From positions 93,429-157,428 of the forward strand of contig NZ_JAAGOH010000008.1 of the NCBI RefSeq assembly GCF_010499455.1: 64,000 nucleotides of DNA. The letters run 5' to 3'. Below are positions 18,401 through 26,608 of this stretch, piece after piece (position 1 is the stretch's first letter; each line of letters begins with the position of its first letter). The notes beneath the pieces are model-generated. The model saw only the letters and a program-made list of their open reading frames with translations. It ran no database searches and had not been told where the DNA came from. This stretch comes from Ideonella livida. Lineage in GTDB: Bacteria; Pseudomonadota; Gammaproteobacteria; Burkholderiales; Burkholderiaceae_C. The position numbers were made by a program, and so were the translations under genes.

Positions 18401-19305
18401 GCCGCCGCGCACCGCGGTGGCTGGGCTTCTGCTCAGCCCTGGCCCTGTGGGGTGCGGCCATCCTGCAGCCGGCGGCAGCCGCACCGGTCACCGCGGTGGA
18501 CGACGAGGGCCGCACCGTCAGCCTGGCCCAGCCCGCCCAGCGCATCATCGGCCTGGGGCCGCACACCACCGAGCTGCTGTTTGCCGCCGGGGCCGGCGAC
18601 AAGGTGGTGGCCACCGTGCGTTACGGTGACTACCCCGAGGCCGCCAAGCGGCTGCCGCAGGTGGGCGATGCCCACCTGCTGGACCTGGAGCGCATCGCCG
18701 CCCTCAAGCCCGACCTGCTGGTGGTGTGGATGCATGGCAGCGCCGCCGCGCAGATCGACCGCCTGCGCGCCCTGCGCATTCCCGTCTTCTACAGCGAGCC
18801 GCGGCGCCTGGCCGATGTGGGCAGCAGCCTGCGGCGCCTGGGCGCGCTGGCGGGCACGCCGGCCGCGGCCCAGGCCGCCGCCGACCGCTACGACGCCGAA
18901 CTGGCTGCCCTGCGCCAGCGCCACGCCGGTCGGCCACCGCTGCGGGTCTTCTACCAGGTGTGGCACCAGCCCCTGCTCACCGTGAACGGCCAGCACATGA
19001 TCAGTGACGTCATCGGCCTGTGCGGTGGGGTCAACGTCTTCGGCCCCCAGGCCGCCCTGGTGCCGCAGATCAGCCAGGAGGCGGTACTGACCGCGCGGCC
19101 CCAGGTGCTGGTGACCAGCACGCTGGATGGCCGGCCCGACGACAGCCTGCGTGGCTGGCAGGCGCTGAAGCACTTCGAGCCCATCGCCCGGCAACGCGTG
19201 GTGCTGCTGCCGGCCGACCACATCAGCCGCCCGACGCCCCGACTGCTGCTGGGGGCCCGCCAGCTTTGCGAAGCGCTGGAAGGCTTTCGCGTCGGCATGC
19301 CCTGA
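18394..19305 (+). CDS. btuF: periplasmic cobalamin-binding protein, BtuF type
   Basis: The 303-residue protein has a cleavable signal (LGFCSALALWGAAILQPAAAA) and a class III helical-backbone binding-protein fold: VTAVDDEGRTVSLAQPAQRI, IIGLGPHTTELLFAAGAGDKVV, ALKPDLLVVW, then VFYQVWHQPLLTVNG and VISDV-like metal/corrinoid contact regions. It would deliver cobalamin or cobinamide to an ABC importer whose ATPase may be the partial gene at the left edge. GTG 18394 overlaps the cobU stop region and gives the right signal-peptide length. A haem or siderophore ligand is possible, but the operon argues for a corrinoid. Confidence 0.88.
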   Translation: MLSRRAPRWLGFCSALALWGAAILQPAAAAPVTAVDDEGRTVSLAQPAQRIIGLGPHTTELLFAAGAGDKVVATVRYGDYPEAAKRLPQVGDAHLLDLERIAALKPDLLVVWMHGSAAAQIDRLRALRIPVFYSEPRRLADVGSSLRRLGALAGTPAAAQAAADRYDAELAALRQRHAGRPPLRVFYQVWHQPLLTVNGQHMISDVIGLCGGVNVFGPQAALVPQISQEAVLTARPQVLVTSTLDGRPDDSLRGWQALKHFEPIARQRVVLLPADHISRPTPRLLLGARQLCEALEGFRVGMP

Positions 19306-19341
19306 AAAAAGAACCCGTCCGGGCCGTGAGGCCGGGACGGG
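19304..19341 (-). terminator. Intrinsic terminator of the degP-like gene
   Basis: A hairpin CCCGTCC...GGACGGG with an inner 4-bp extension and a GTGAG loop lies at 19314-19341. Read on the - strand it is followed by TTCTTTTTT, the layout of a Rho-independent terminator for the protease gene that ends at 19433. The T-tract coincides with the end of btuF; on the + strand no T-run follows, so it would act poorly there. Confidence 0.75.
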
Positions 19342-19364
19342 CAACGCGTGTGTCACGACGCGAG

Positions 19365-19400
<36 letters not shown>

Positions 19401-19432
19401 ATAGGGTCATGGAGATCCGTGCGGGGCGGAGT

Positions 19433-20944
19433 TCAGCCCAGCGGGACAGGCACAAACAGGGTGTCGCCCTGACGGCGTACCAGCAGCGCCACCTGCTTGG
19501 GCTTGTTCTTGAGCACGGCGCGGATGTCCTCCACCGACTTGACCGGCTTGCCGTTGATGGCAGTCACCACATCCCCGGGCTCGATGCCGGCGCGGGCGGC
19601 GGCACCGCCCACTTCGTCGACGATCAGCCCGGACTCGCCGCCCAGGGCACGCTGTTCCTCGCGGCTCAGCGGGCGCATGGACAGGCCCAGGCGCGGACCG
19701 TCCTCGGCGCCGGCGGCGCTGGCGGTTTCAGTGCGGTTGTCGGCACCGCCCAGCGTGGCCGCCACGGTCTGCTCGGCACCATCGCGCCAGACCTGCAGGC
19801 TCACCTTCTCACCCGGCGTGGCCAGGCCGATGGTGGCCGACAGGGCGCCGGCCTGCGGCACGCGCTCGCCATTGACGGCCACGATCACGTCACCGGCCTT
19901 CAGGCCCGCCTTCTCGGCGGCGCTGCCCTTGGCCACCTTGGCAATCAGCGCACCCTCGGGCCGCTTCATGCCGAAGGACTCGGCCAGCGCCTGGTTCACG
20001 TCCTGCACCATCACGCCCAGCTGGCCGTGACGGGCCTGGCCGGTGGCCACGATCTGGTCCTTGATCTTCAGCGCCACGTTGATCGGGATGGCAAAGCTCA
20101 GGCCCTGGAAGCCGCCGCTCTGGCTGTAGATCTGCGCGTTGATGCCCACCACCGCGCCGGTGCCGTCAAACAGCGGGCCGCCGGAGTTGCCGGGGTTGAC
20201 CGCAGCATCGGTCTGGATGAAGGGCACCACCGTGTCCCCCGGCAGCGAGCGGCCCTTGGCGCTCACGATGCCCTGGGTGGCGGTCTGCTCCAGGCCATAG
20301 GGCGCGCCAATGGCCAGCACGGGGTCGCCCACCTCCAGGTTGCGGGTGTCGCCCAGCCGCACGGCCGGCAGGCCCTTGGCGTCGATGCGCAGCACGGCGA
20401 TGTCGGTCACCGGGTCCGCGCCCAGCACCTTGGCCGCAAACTCGCGGTGGTCCTGCAGGCGGACCGTCACCTCCTTGGCGTCGCGCACCACATGGGCATT
20501 GGTCAGGATCAGGCCGTCGCTGGCGATGATGAAGCCCGAGCCCTGGCCACGGAAGGGCACCTTGGGCGCGGCGCCGCCGCGCTGGCGCTGCTGGAAGCCG
20601 GGCATGCCGCGGAAGAACTGGTAGAAGGGGTCGTTCTCGACGTCGGCTTCGCCGCCTTCGGCCTGGCGGGTGCCGGCCACCATCACGCCCACCACGGTGG
20701 GGCCGTTCTGCTTGACGATGCTCCGGTAGTCGGGCACGGCACCCGGGGGCAGCGGCGGGACCGGCGCCGGCGTGGTGGCCTGCTGCGCGGCCTGTGCCAC
20801 GGCGGTGGCGGCGGCCGGGGCCTCGTCCTGGCCCCCCAGCAGGCTGAACGCGCCTGCCGAGCCCGCAGCCACCAGGGCGGTGGTGAGCCCGGCGGTCACG
20901 GCCACGGTGGCCAGGGTGTTGGACTGCTTGCTGAAGAATTTCAT
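19433..20944 (-). CDS. DegP/HtrA-family periplasmic serine endoprotease
   Basis: The 503-residue protein degrades misfolded envelope proteins. It has an N-terminal membrane/signal segment (LATVAVTAGLTTALVAAG), a trypsin-like domain with the triad His151 (LTNAHVV), Asp181 (DPVTDIAVLRID) and Ser254 (NPGNSGGPLF), and two PDZ domains (about 285-375 and 400-495; HGQLGVMVQDV and GLIVDEVGGAAARAGIEPGD). A Pro-rich linker lies at 58-71. ATG 20944 is chosen because GAGGAGG lies just upstream. It is a single gene, divergent from the lipoprotein pair. It may be DegP, DegQ or MucD; I leave the symbol open. Confidence 0.94.
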   Translation of the reverse strand: MKFFSKQSNTLATVAVTAGLTTALVAAGSAGAFSLLGGQDEAPAAATAVAQAAQQATTPAPVPPLPPGAVPDYRSIVKQNGPTVVGVMVAGTRQAEGGEADVENDPFYQFFRGMPGFQQRQRGGAAPKVPFRGQGSGFIIASDGLILTNAHVVRDAKEVTVRLQDHREFAAKVLGADPVTDIAVLRIDAKGLPAVRLGDTRNLEVGDPVLAIGAPYGLEQTATQGIVSAKGRSLPGDTVVPFIQTDAAVNPGNSGGPLFDGTGAVVGINAQIYSQSGGFQGLSFAIPINVALKIKDQIVATGQARHGQLGVMVQDVNQALAESFGMKRPEGALIAKVAKGSAAEKAGLKAGDVIVAVNGERVPQAGALSATIGLATPGEKVSLQVWRDGAEQTVAATLGGADNRTETASAAGAEDGPRLGLSMRPLSREEQRALGGESGLIVDEVGGAAARAGIEPGDVVTAINGKPVKSVEDIRAVLKNKPKQVALLVRRQGDTLFVPVPLG

Positions 20945-21300
20945 GGGGCCTCCTCGCTGAGGATCGGGGGTCTGATTAGTCGCTGGGCCGGCCCGCTGCA
21001 CCCTGAAGGGCTGGGAAGGGCAGGCCGTGTTGCCATGACCGTCATGGTGCGCTGCGCTGGTGAGGCGACGATGAGCGCAGCGTGAAGCCAGGATTAAGCG
21101 CCGCTGCCGCCCCCCTGAATTCATGGGGGGCGGTTTACGTTTCTTCGCAGCGCAGGCATGCAAGGCCAAGACCGCAAGCGCCCACTGAGGGCATGTCCAA
21201 GAAGCTCTCTCCTGTTGACCGGGCGCCCGGCCTTGACGCCCAGACCCATCACAAATGCAGCCCACCCACCGGTCGCTTCGCGTCAGCCCGCCCGGGGGGG
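20945..21300. other. Divergent intergenic region between protease and lipoprotein genes
   Basis: About 356 bases without a supported gene. It should hold the promoters of the leftward protease gene and the rightward lipoprotein gene, but I cannot identify hexamers with confidence. The frame of the rightward gene stays open back to 21082, so an earlier start is possible but would put the lipoprotein signal in mid-protein. A strong inverted repeat at 21107-21133 is listed separately. Confidence 0.5.
21107..21133. repeat. GC-rich inverted repeat with EcoRI-like centre
   Basis: The sequence CCGCCCCCC-TGAATTCA-TGGGGGGCGG is an almost perfect 27-base inverted repeat centred on GAATTC, with one unpaired base. 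On the + strand it is followed by TTTACG, too short a T-run for a good terminator. It might be a transcription boundary, an operator or an mRNA-stabilising hairpin at the 5' end of the rightward transcript. Confidence 0.7.
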
Positions 21301-22044
21301 ATGAGGCCACTTGGGGCGGCCCGGCTTTTCCGCAGGAAGCCGGCTGCGGCCCCGGCGCTGCTCGGCCTGCTGATCCTGGCCGGTTGCGCCAGCGGACCCG
21401 GGCGTGCAGACAGCCCCCCCACGGGTGGCCGCACCCTGGCCCCCGAGTCCTTGTTGTTGTTCCAGGCCGAGCACGGGCAGGACGCGCTTCAGCAAGACCG
21501 TGACCGTTATGCCTGCTACCGCTGGGCCGTGGATCAAACGGGGGTGGACCCGGGGCTGGGCAGCGTGGTGCAGACCGCCCGCCAAGCCCAGGCGGCAGCC
21601 GACGCGGCCAGCCAAGCCGCCGACCGCAGCGCCCCGCGCGACGCCACGCCGGTGGTGGTGGGCGCCGCCGCCGGTGCGGTGGTGGGGGCCATGTCGGTCG
21701 GGGGCGGTCCCGGTGGGCCGCGCATGGGCGGGCAAGCCGGTGTCATGGGTGGCCCGACCGGTCGCAGCGGCGGCTGGCACGGCGGCGTGGAAGTGAGTGG
21801 CGGCGGCGGTGGGGCCCTGGTGGTGGGCGCCCTCATCGGCGCCGTCTTCGGCATGGTGGCCAGCGAGCAAGAGGCCCGTGCCACCGAGCGCGTGCGCCGC
21901 CGTGAGGCCGAGCAGCAGCAAGCCGCCGCCGAGGCCTCGCGCCGCCCCATCGAAGACTTCCGCCGCGCGATGACCGCCTGCATGACGGGCAGGGGCTACG
22001 CCCGAGTCACCGTGGGGGCCTCCGGCCAAGGGGGCACGCCATGA
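21301..22044 (+). CDS. Glycine-zipper envelope lipoprotein (unknown function)
   Basis: The 247-residue product starting at ATG 21301 has a lipoprotein signal ending in LLILAGC at about residue 28. It then has a segment QDALQQDRDRYACYRWAVDQ near 62-81, followed by VDPG, two glycine-zipper membrane segments (PVVVGAAAGAVVGAMSVGGG and ALVVGALIGAVFGMVASEQ) separated by a glycine-rich stretch, a charged helix rich in Arg/Glu/Gln, and the end CMTGRGYARV. The same RYAC.RWAVDQT..DP and C..GRGY blocks recur in the next gene. Glycine zippers suggest oligomerisation in a membrane. ATGA overlap with the next gene shows co-expression. Confidence 0.8.
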   Translation: MRPLGAARLFRRKPAAAPALLGLLILAGCASGPGRADSPPTGGRTLAPESLLLFQAEHGQDALQQDRDRYACYRWAVDQTGVDPGLGSVVQTARQAQAAADAASQAADRSAPRDATPVVVGAAAGAVVGAMSVGGGPGGPRMGGQAGVMGGPTGRSGGWHGGVEVSGGGGGALVVGALIGAVFGMVASEQEARATERVRRREAEQQQAAAEASRRPIEDFRRAMTACMTGRGYARVTVGASGQGGTP

Positions 22045-22784
22045 CGGGGCGTACCGTGTTCCTGCTGCTGTCCTTGGCCTTGGCTGCGGCTTTGCAGGCG
22101 CATCCGGCGCGCGCGCAAGCCCGGATGGACGACCCCCGCCACGGCCCCGGGCTGGGCCAGGTGGTGCGCCATCCGCCGCCCGGCGCCTTTGTCGCACCCT
22201 GGCGCGGTGTGGACTACCGGCACTTTGACGGCATCTGGTACCGCCCCGGACCGCACGGGTGGGTGGTGGTCAGCCCGCCGGTGGGCGTGTGGGTCAGTGG
22301 TCTGCCCCCGTGGGCAGTGACCGTGGTGATCGGCGGCTTCCTGTACTGGCGGGTCGACTCGGTCTACTACCGAGCCCGCGATGGCGGGTATGAGGTGGTG
22401 ACATCGCCCCCAGCCGCCGGCAGCACGGTGGTGGACAGCGGCCGGATGAGCGCCGCCAGCGGCCCCTTGCCACGGCAGTTCGTCTACCCCCGCCAAGGCC
22501 AGGACGCCAGCTTGCAAGCCAGCGACAAATACGCCTGCCACCGCTGGGCCGTGGACCAAACCCACTTGGACCCCAGCGCGGCCGCTGGCGCAGCGCTGGC
22601 GCCGGAGGCCTCTGGTGTGAAGGGTGTTGCGGGAGGGACTGCGGCCACCGGTACCACCCCCGCCTCCGGCAGCGCCGGCTTGACGCTGCGCGCTGACCTT
22701 CCCAGTGCCAAATCGGGGCCGCGCGAAGACTACCTACGGGCCCTTGCTGCCTGCCTGGAAGGTCGGGGATACACCGTTCGCTGA
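22041..22784 (+). CDS. Secreted DUF6515-like envelope protein with shared C-terminal domain
   Basis: The 247-residue protein has a signal peptide (FLLLSLALAAALQAHPARA). Next come an aromatic, proline-rich domain resembling DUF6515 (YRHFDGIWYRPGPHGWVVV, PPVGVWVSGLPPWAVTVVIGG, DSVYYRARDGGYEVV) and the block YPRQGQDASLQASDKYACH that it shares with its upstream neighbour, then RWAVDQTHLDP and a C-terminal CLEGRGYTVR. The function is not known. The four-base overlap and shared module imply a partnership in the cell envelope. The family assignment comes from memory of the repeat pattern. Confidence 0.78.
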   Translation: MTGRTVFLLLSLALAAALQAHPARAQARMDDPRHGPGLGQVVRHPPPGAFVAPWRGVDYRHFDGIWYRPGPHGWVVVSPPVGVWVSGLPPWAVTVVIGGFLYWRVDSVYYRARDGGYEVVTSPPAAGSTVVDSGRMSAASGPLPRQFVYPRQGQDASLQASDKYACHRWAVDQTHLDPSAAAGAALAPEASGVKGVAGGTAATGTTPASGSAGLTLRADLPSAKSGPREDYLRALAACLEGRGYTVR

Positions 22785-24188
22785 ATGTGCGCTCTTGGCC
22801 TCGGCGTTGAGACACAAATCCACCTGCTAGAGCTCAGAAGCATCACGTCTCGGACCTGATCGCGTCGAGGTCGCCTTCCACCGCAGTTCCTGCTAGACGC
22901 AGCGAAAGACACCCACAGAATCATTTAGGATGGCTTTGTCGATGCCGTTGGTGCGTCCGACCAGAGTCGAATCTTTTCAGAGGGGTTTACATGATTTTTC
23001 CTGAGCTGGTTTTTGTGGTAGAGCCAGAACAATTGCCGGTGGCTGCAAAATCCCCATTTAATATCAATGCGGAAACCTACAAACCGAACTTTGTGATCCA
23101 GGCCTCGGCAGAGGCGCCCGATAAGATTAGCGGAAGCCTATCTTCTCAATCGGCTGTGTTGAAGGAAGTGGCGAAGTCACTCTTGAAGTCATCACTCGTC
23201 CCATGGCCCGTCGGCCTCGCTGTCGCTGGCTATGAGGCATATAGTGCAATTAACGATAATCGAAAGAACACTCAGACTGAAGTGCCGTCGACAGCTCCCG
23301 AGGAGGAGAAGATTGAGGAGCAATTGCTAATTTTTCTTTGCCGCTATGCAGTCACTGTGGAAAACCTTGCCCGTTCGAATGCTCGGTTCCAACCAGGACA
23401 CCCCCGGGTTGGACAAACATATAGGTTGCACCCATTGGCAAACTTGTTGGCGCGTGGTGATAAGGGGCCACTTTACATTCCTGACAATAGCTTTGATGAG
23501 ATCTTGCTCGAGGAGCGCGAGGCGGAGTTGTTACGTTTGCTTGTCAGTCTTGGTGCGCGGAAGATTACGGTCTCAGAGCGCCTAACACAGAATTCGGACA
23601 TCACCACTACGGTCCAAGCTGAAGTGTCAAATGGAAAACTAGGTGAGGCTGGAATGGACTTCCGCTCGCAGGGCAAGGGCCGCAACGGAGAGTTCAAGTC
23701 CCGGGTGTTCGAACTGGAGGGGCGGCCCCTGAAGTACGGCCAACGGATCCAGCGAGAGAAATTCGCATGGCTGGAATTCGAGCCGAGTTGGTCTTCCTTA
23801 GTGTTTGCTCGCGAGGAGGGTGGCTGCCTGCGAGCAACCATCGAATTGAAGCAGGAGACTGACTACTCTAACGAAAGGCAAATCGCTGCACGTCTTAAAG
23901 CTGCAGCTTATGTCCAAGCATCGACTAAGGCCGCCAAGGCACGGCGTGAGATGGAAGATCGGTCACATTTTTTTGATGTGGAGTTCTGTCCGATGCAATC
24001 AGAGTCTTGAACAATCGACTGACCGAGGGCTCGTTTGGTTGCCTGCAATAGCTTATGAAATCAGGGTTGTAAGCTGCATGGTCGTCGTTTTCATGTTTCT
24101 TCCGGAACGGTGAACAAATGGGTTTGTAAAGTGTGGGAAATTCTGCAGTGATTTCAAATACTATTGCGTAGCGTCAGACTTAAAGAAC
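22785..24188. other. AT-richer island, probably horizontally acquired
   Basis: From just after 22785 to the 3' end of hutF the base composition changes sharply. Lines I counted by hand are about 42-65% GC, against roughly 70% or more on both sides. The stretch contains one supported gene (22991-24010), about 200 bases of leader and 178 bases of non-coding DNA after it. I found no transposase, integrase, tRNA or clear terminal repeats. The last codons of hutF are also AT-rich, so the right boundary may lie inside that gene. Confidence 0.7.
22991..24010 (+). CDS. Orphan protein of unknown function on the AT-rich island
   Basis: The 339-residue protein is not one I recognise. An AGAGGGG site sits seven bases before ATG 22991. 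Visible parts are a short hydrophobic stretch (SSLVPWPVGLAVAGYEAYSAI, residues about 67-87), an acidic linker (100-110), a helical segment LLIFLCRYAVTVENLA and a motif-like block YRLHPLANLLARGDKGPLYI (about 144-163). Next come a leucine-rich acidic helix ILLEEREAELLRLLVSLGAR, a probable beta-rich region (190-295) and a charged C-terminal helix. Codon use (many A/T third positions) is unlike all neighbours. It has no operon partner, and no toxin, nuclease or P-loop motif is apparent. Confidence 0.8.
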   Translation: MIFPELVFVVEPEQLPVAAKSPFNINAETYKPNFVIQASAEAPDKISGSLSSQSAVLKEVAKSLLKSSLVPWPVGLAVAGYEAYSAINDNRKNTQTEVPSTAPEEEKIEEQLLIFLCRYAVTVENLARSNARFQPGHPRVGQTYRLHPLANLLARGDKGPLYIPDNSFDEILLEEREAELLRLLVSLGARKITVSERLTQNSDITTTVQAEVSNGKLGEAGMDFRSQGKGRNGEFKSRVFELEGRPLKYGQRIQREKFAWLEFEPSWSSLVFAREEGGCLRATIELKQETDYSNERQIAARLKAAAYVQASTKAAKARREMEDRSHFFDVEFCPMQSES

Positions 24189-25721
24189 TCAGTCCCACAA
24201 TATTCGCATGGCCTGTCCAAAGGCTTGCACCCGCCTCTCAGCCTGAGCCGATTCACCGGCATACCGCCCCAAGCGCCAACAGCCGGCCACCATCACACCG
24301 GCCCAGGGGCGGGTGGGGCCGGAGAAGACCAGGCCGTCCAGCCAATGGCCGGGCGGCAGGCCGGCCAGGGTGGGGTCGTCTTCGTCCACCAGCAGCAGGT
24401 CGGCGCGGGCGCCGGCTTGCAGGCCCCAGGTGGTGTGGCCGGCGGCTTGGGCTCCGCCATGTTGCACGCGCTGGAACAGGTGGCCGGCGGTGCTGCCGGG
24501 GGCCAGGCCGGTGTCGTGGGTGGGTTGGGCGCCCGCTGATGCAGCGTCGCCCAAGGCGGGTGCGGCGTCGCCCCGGGCTGATGTGGCGCCGTTCCACGGC
24601 GGGTTGGCCCCCAGGTTGCGCTGGCGCAGGCCCAGGCGCTGGCCGTATTCGAGCCAACGCAGTTCTTCGCGCCAGTCGCGCAGCACCTGGCTGTCAGAGC
24701 CCAGGGTGAGGGGCACGCCGGCGGCGAGCCAGCCGGGCAGGTCGGTGAGGCCGTCGCCCAGGTTGGCCTCGGTGCCGGGGCAGAGGACCACGCCGGCGCC
24801 GCTGGCGGCCACGGCGGCAATCTCTGCCTGGTTCACATGGGTGGCGTGCACCAGCAGCCAGCGGGCATCCAGCAGGCCTTGGGCGGCCAGCCACTGCACG
24901 GGGCGCTGGCCGGTGGCCTGCAGGCAGTCGTCCACCTCGGCGGTTTGTTCGGCCACATGGATGTGGACCGGGCCGCTGGCCTGGGCGGCCAGTTCGCGCA
25001 GGGCGTGCAGGCTCTGCGGCGCCGCGGCGCGCAGTGAATGCACGGCCCAGCCGGCGGTGAGCAGCGGCCGGGCTTGCTGGCGGGCTTGGGCGTCGATGCG
25101 GGTCCAGGCGCGGCCCACGGCAGCGGCGTCGCGGGCAAAACCTTGCTGGTCAGGCCGCAAGCTGGGCTGAAAAAAGCCGGCGCGCTGGTAGAGCACGGGC
25201 AGCAGGGTCAGGCCGATGCCGACCTGGGCGGCGGCGTCGATCAGCGCTTGGTCCATGGCGGCGCTGGCGGCCTCGCGGGTGTCAGCGTCTGGCGGCTCGG
25301 CGCCCGGGGGCTGCGGCGGATGGGCCAGGTAGTGGAACTCGCAGACCTGGGTGTAGCCACCGGCCAGCAGTTCGGCGTAGCACTGGGCGGCCACGGTGCG
25401 CAGGGCGTCGGGGCCGAGTTGGCCGGCCACGCGGTACATGCGGTCGCGCCAGCCCCAGAAGCTGTCGCCGGGCTGGCCGCTGCGCTCGGCCAGGCCGGCA
25501 AAGGCGCGCTGGAAGGCGTGGCTGTGGGCGTTCACCAGCCCGGGCAGCACGGCGCCGGGCAGGCGCTGCGCCTGCGGCGGGCAGGCTTGGCCGGGGCGCA
25601 CGTCCAGCCACTGGCCCTCGGGGCTGGCGCGCAACAGCACATCGGTGTGCCAGCCGCCGTGCGGCCAGGGGCCAGGCAGCCAGGCGCGGGGGGCCCACAG
25701 CAGGGTGTCGGGAGCGGACAT
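24189..25721 (-). CDS. hutF: formimidoylglutamate deiminase
   Basis: HutF converts N-formimino-L-glutamate to N-formylglutamate and ammonia, feeding HutG. The 510-residue amidohydrolase has LPGAVLPGLVNAHSHAFQRA near residue 53 (metal-binding His-x-His), a GGYTQVCEFHYLAH segment, HVAEQTAEVDDC near 257, LLVHATHVN and TLGSDSQVLRDWREELRWLE near 340. It is longer than typical because of a low-complexity insertion (about residues 372-405, GDAAPALGDAASAGAQP). The C-terminus MRILWD uses AT-rich codons and abuts the foreign island. It is the last gene of the leftward hut operon. Confidence 0.94.
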   Translation of the reverse strand: MSAPDTLLWAPRAWLPGPWPHGGWHTDVLLRASPEGQWLDVRPGQACPPQAQRLPGAVLPGLVNAHSHAFQRAFAGLAERSGQPGDSFWGWRDRMYRVAGQLGPDALRTVAAQCYAELLAGGYTQVCEFHYLAHPPQPPGAEPPDADTREAASAAMDQALIDAAAQVGIGLTLLPVLYQRAGFFQPSLRPDQQGFARDAAAVGRAWTRIDAQARQQARPLLTAGWAVHSLRAAAPQSLHALRELAAQASGPVHIHVAEQTAEVDDCLQATGQRPVQWLAAQGLLDARWLLVHATHVNQAEIAAVAASGAGVVLCPGTEANLGDGLTDLPGWLAAGVPLTLGSDSQVLRDWREELRWLEYGQRLGLRQRNLGANPPWNGATSARGDAAPALGDAASAGAQPTHDTGLAPGSTAGHLFQRVQHGGAQAAGHTTWGLQAGARADLLLVDEDDPTLAGLPPGHWLDGLVFSGPTRPWAGVMVAGCWRLGRYAGESAQAERRVQAFGQAMRILWD

Positions 25722-25745
25722 GGCGAGTCTTTGTCTGGGTGGGTC

Positions 25746-26564
25746 TCAAGTGGCAGGACGCCACTGAGTCAGCGCGGTGAGCAAGGCGCGCAGCACGGGC
25801 TGCAGGCGGGCCACGCGGGTGGCGTCCAGCACCGGGGGCAGGGGCGCGTCTTCGTCCAAGTAGGTGGCAAAGGCCATTTCCAGCTGCACGGCGTGGCGGC
25901 CCTGGGCGGGGCGGCCGTGGTGGCGGGTGATGTGGCCGCCCTTGAAGCGGCCGTCCACCACCTGGCTGAAGTGGCTCTGCCCGGCCAGCACGGCGGCGAG
26001 TTGGGCGCGCAGGGCGGGGTCGCAACTGGCGCCGCTGGCGGTGCCCAGGTTCAGGTCGGGCAGGCGGCCGTCAAACAGCCAGGGCAGGCGCGAGCGGATG
26101 CTGTGGCCGTCAAACAGCACGGCGTGGCCGTGTTGGGCTTGCAGGCGGCTGAGTTCAGCCTCCAGCGCCTGGTGGTAGGGCCGCCAGAACTGCTCGCGGC
26201 GTTGGGCGATTTCGGCCTCATCGGGCTCGGTGCCGGGGGCGTAGAGGGGGCGGCCCTCAAAGTCTTGCAGCGGGCACAGGCCGGTGTTGTTGGCGCCGGG
26301 GTACATGGGCGCGTTGTCGGGCGGGCGGTTCAGGTCCACCACATAGCGGCTGTAGCGCGGCACCAGCAGGCCGGCGCCCAGCTCGGTGTGGGCAAAGGCG
26401 TACAGCTCGGCCAGGTGCCAGTCGGTGTCAGGCACGGCCAGGGCGTGCGGCGCCAAGCGGGCGGCCAAGGCGGGGGGCAGCGCGGTGCCGCAGTGCGGCA
26501 GGCTGACCAGCAGCGGCGTGCGGCCGGGCAGCAGGGTGAAGGTGTCGGTGGACAGGGGCGTCAT
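25746..26564 (-). CDS. hutG: N-formylglutamate deformylase
   Basis: HutG hydrolyses N-formylglutamate to glutamate and formate, the final step of this histidine route. The 272-residue product shows LLVSLPHCGTALPPALAARL, PDTDWHLAELYAFAHTELGA, RYSRYVVDLNRPPDNAPMYP, LFDGHSIRSRLPWLFDGRLP with the metal-binding DGHS, and FKGGHITRHHGRPAQGRHAV. ATG 26564 gives the family length; the longer frame upstream is proline-rich noise. It lies between hutI and hutF, with 24 bases to hutF. Confidence 0.95.
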   Translation of the reverse strand: MTPLSTDTFTLLPGRTPLLVSLPHCGTALPPALAARLAPHALAVPDTDWHLAELYAFAHTELGAGLLVPRYSRYVVDLNRPPDNAPMYPGANNTGLCPLQDFEGRPLYAPGTEPDEAEIAQRREQFWRPYHQALEAELSRLQAQHGHAVLFDGHSIRSRLPWLFDGRLPDLNLGTASGASCDPALRAQLAAVLAGQSHFSQVVDGRFKGGHITRHHGRPAQGRHAVQLEMAFATYLDEDAPLPPVLDATRVARLQPVLRALLTALTQWRPAT

Positions 26565-26608
26565 GAGGGGCGAATCCCAAAAAGGCGGTGGCGGTGGTGA
26601 GGGCGGCT

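Noticed and set aside
23910..24113. Short rightward frame overlapping the end of the island gene
   Set aside because: It overlaps the supported gene in another frame, lacks a ribosome-binding site and shows no motif.
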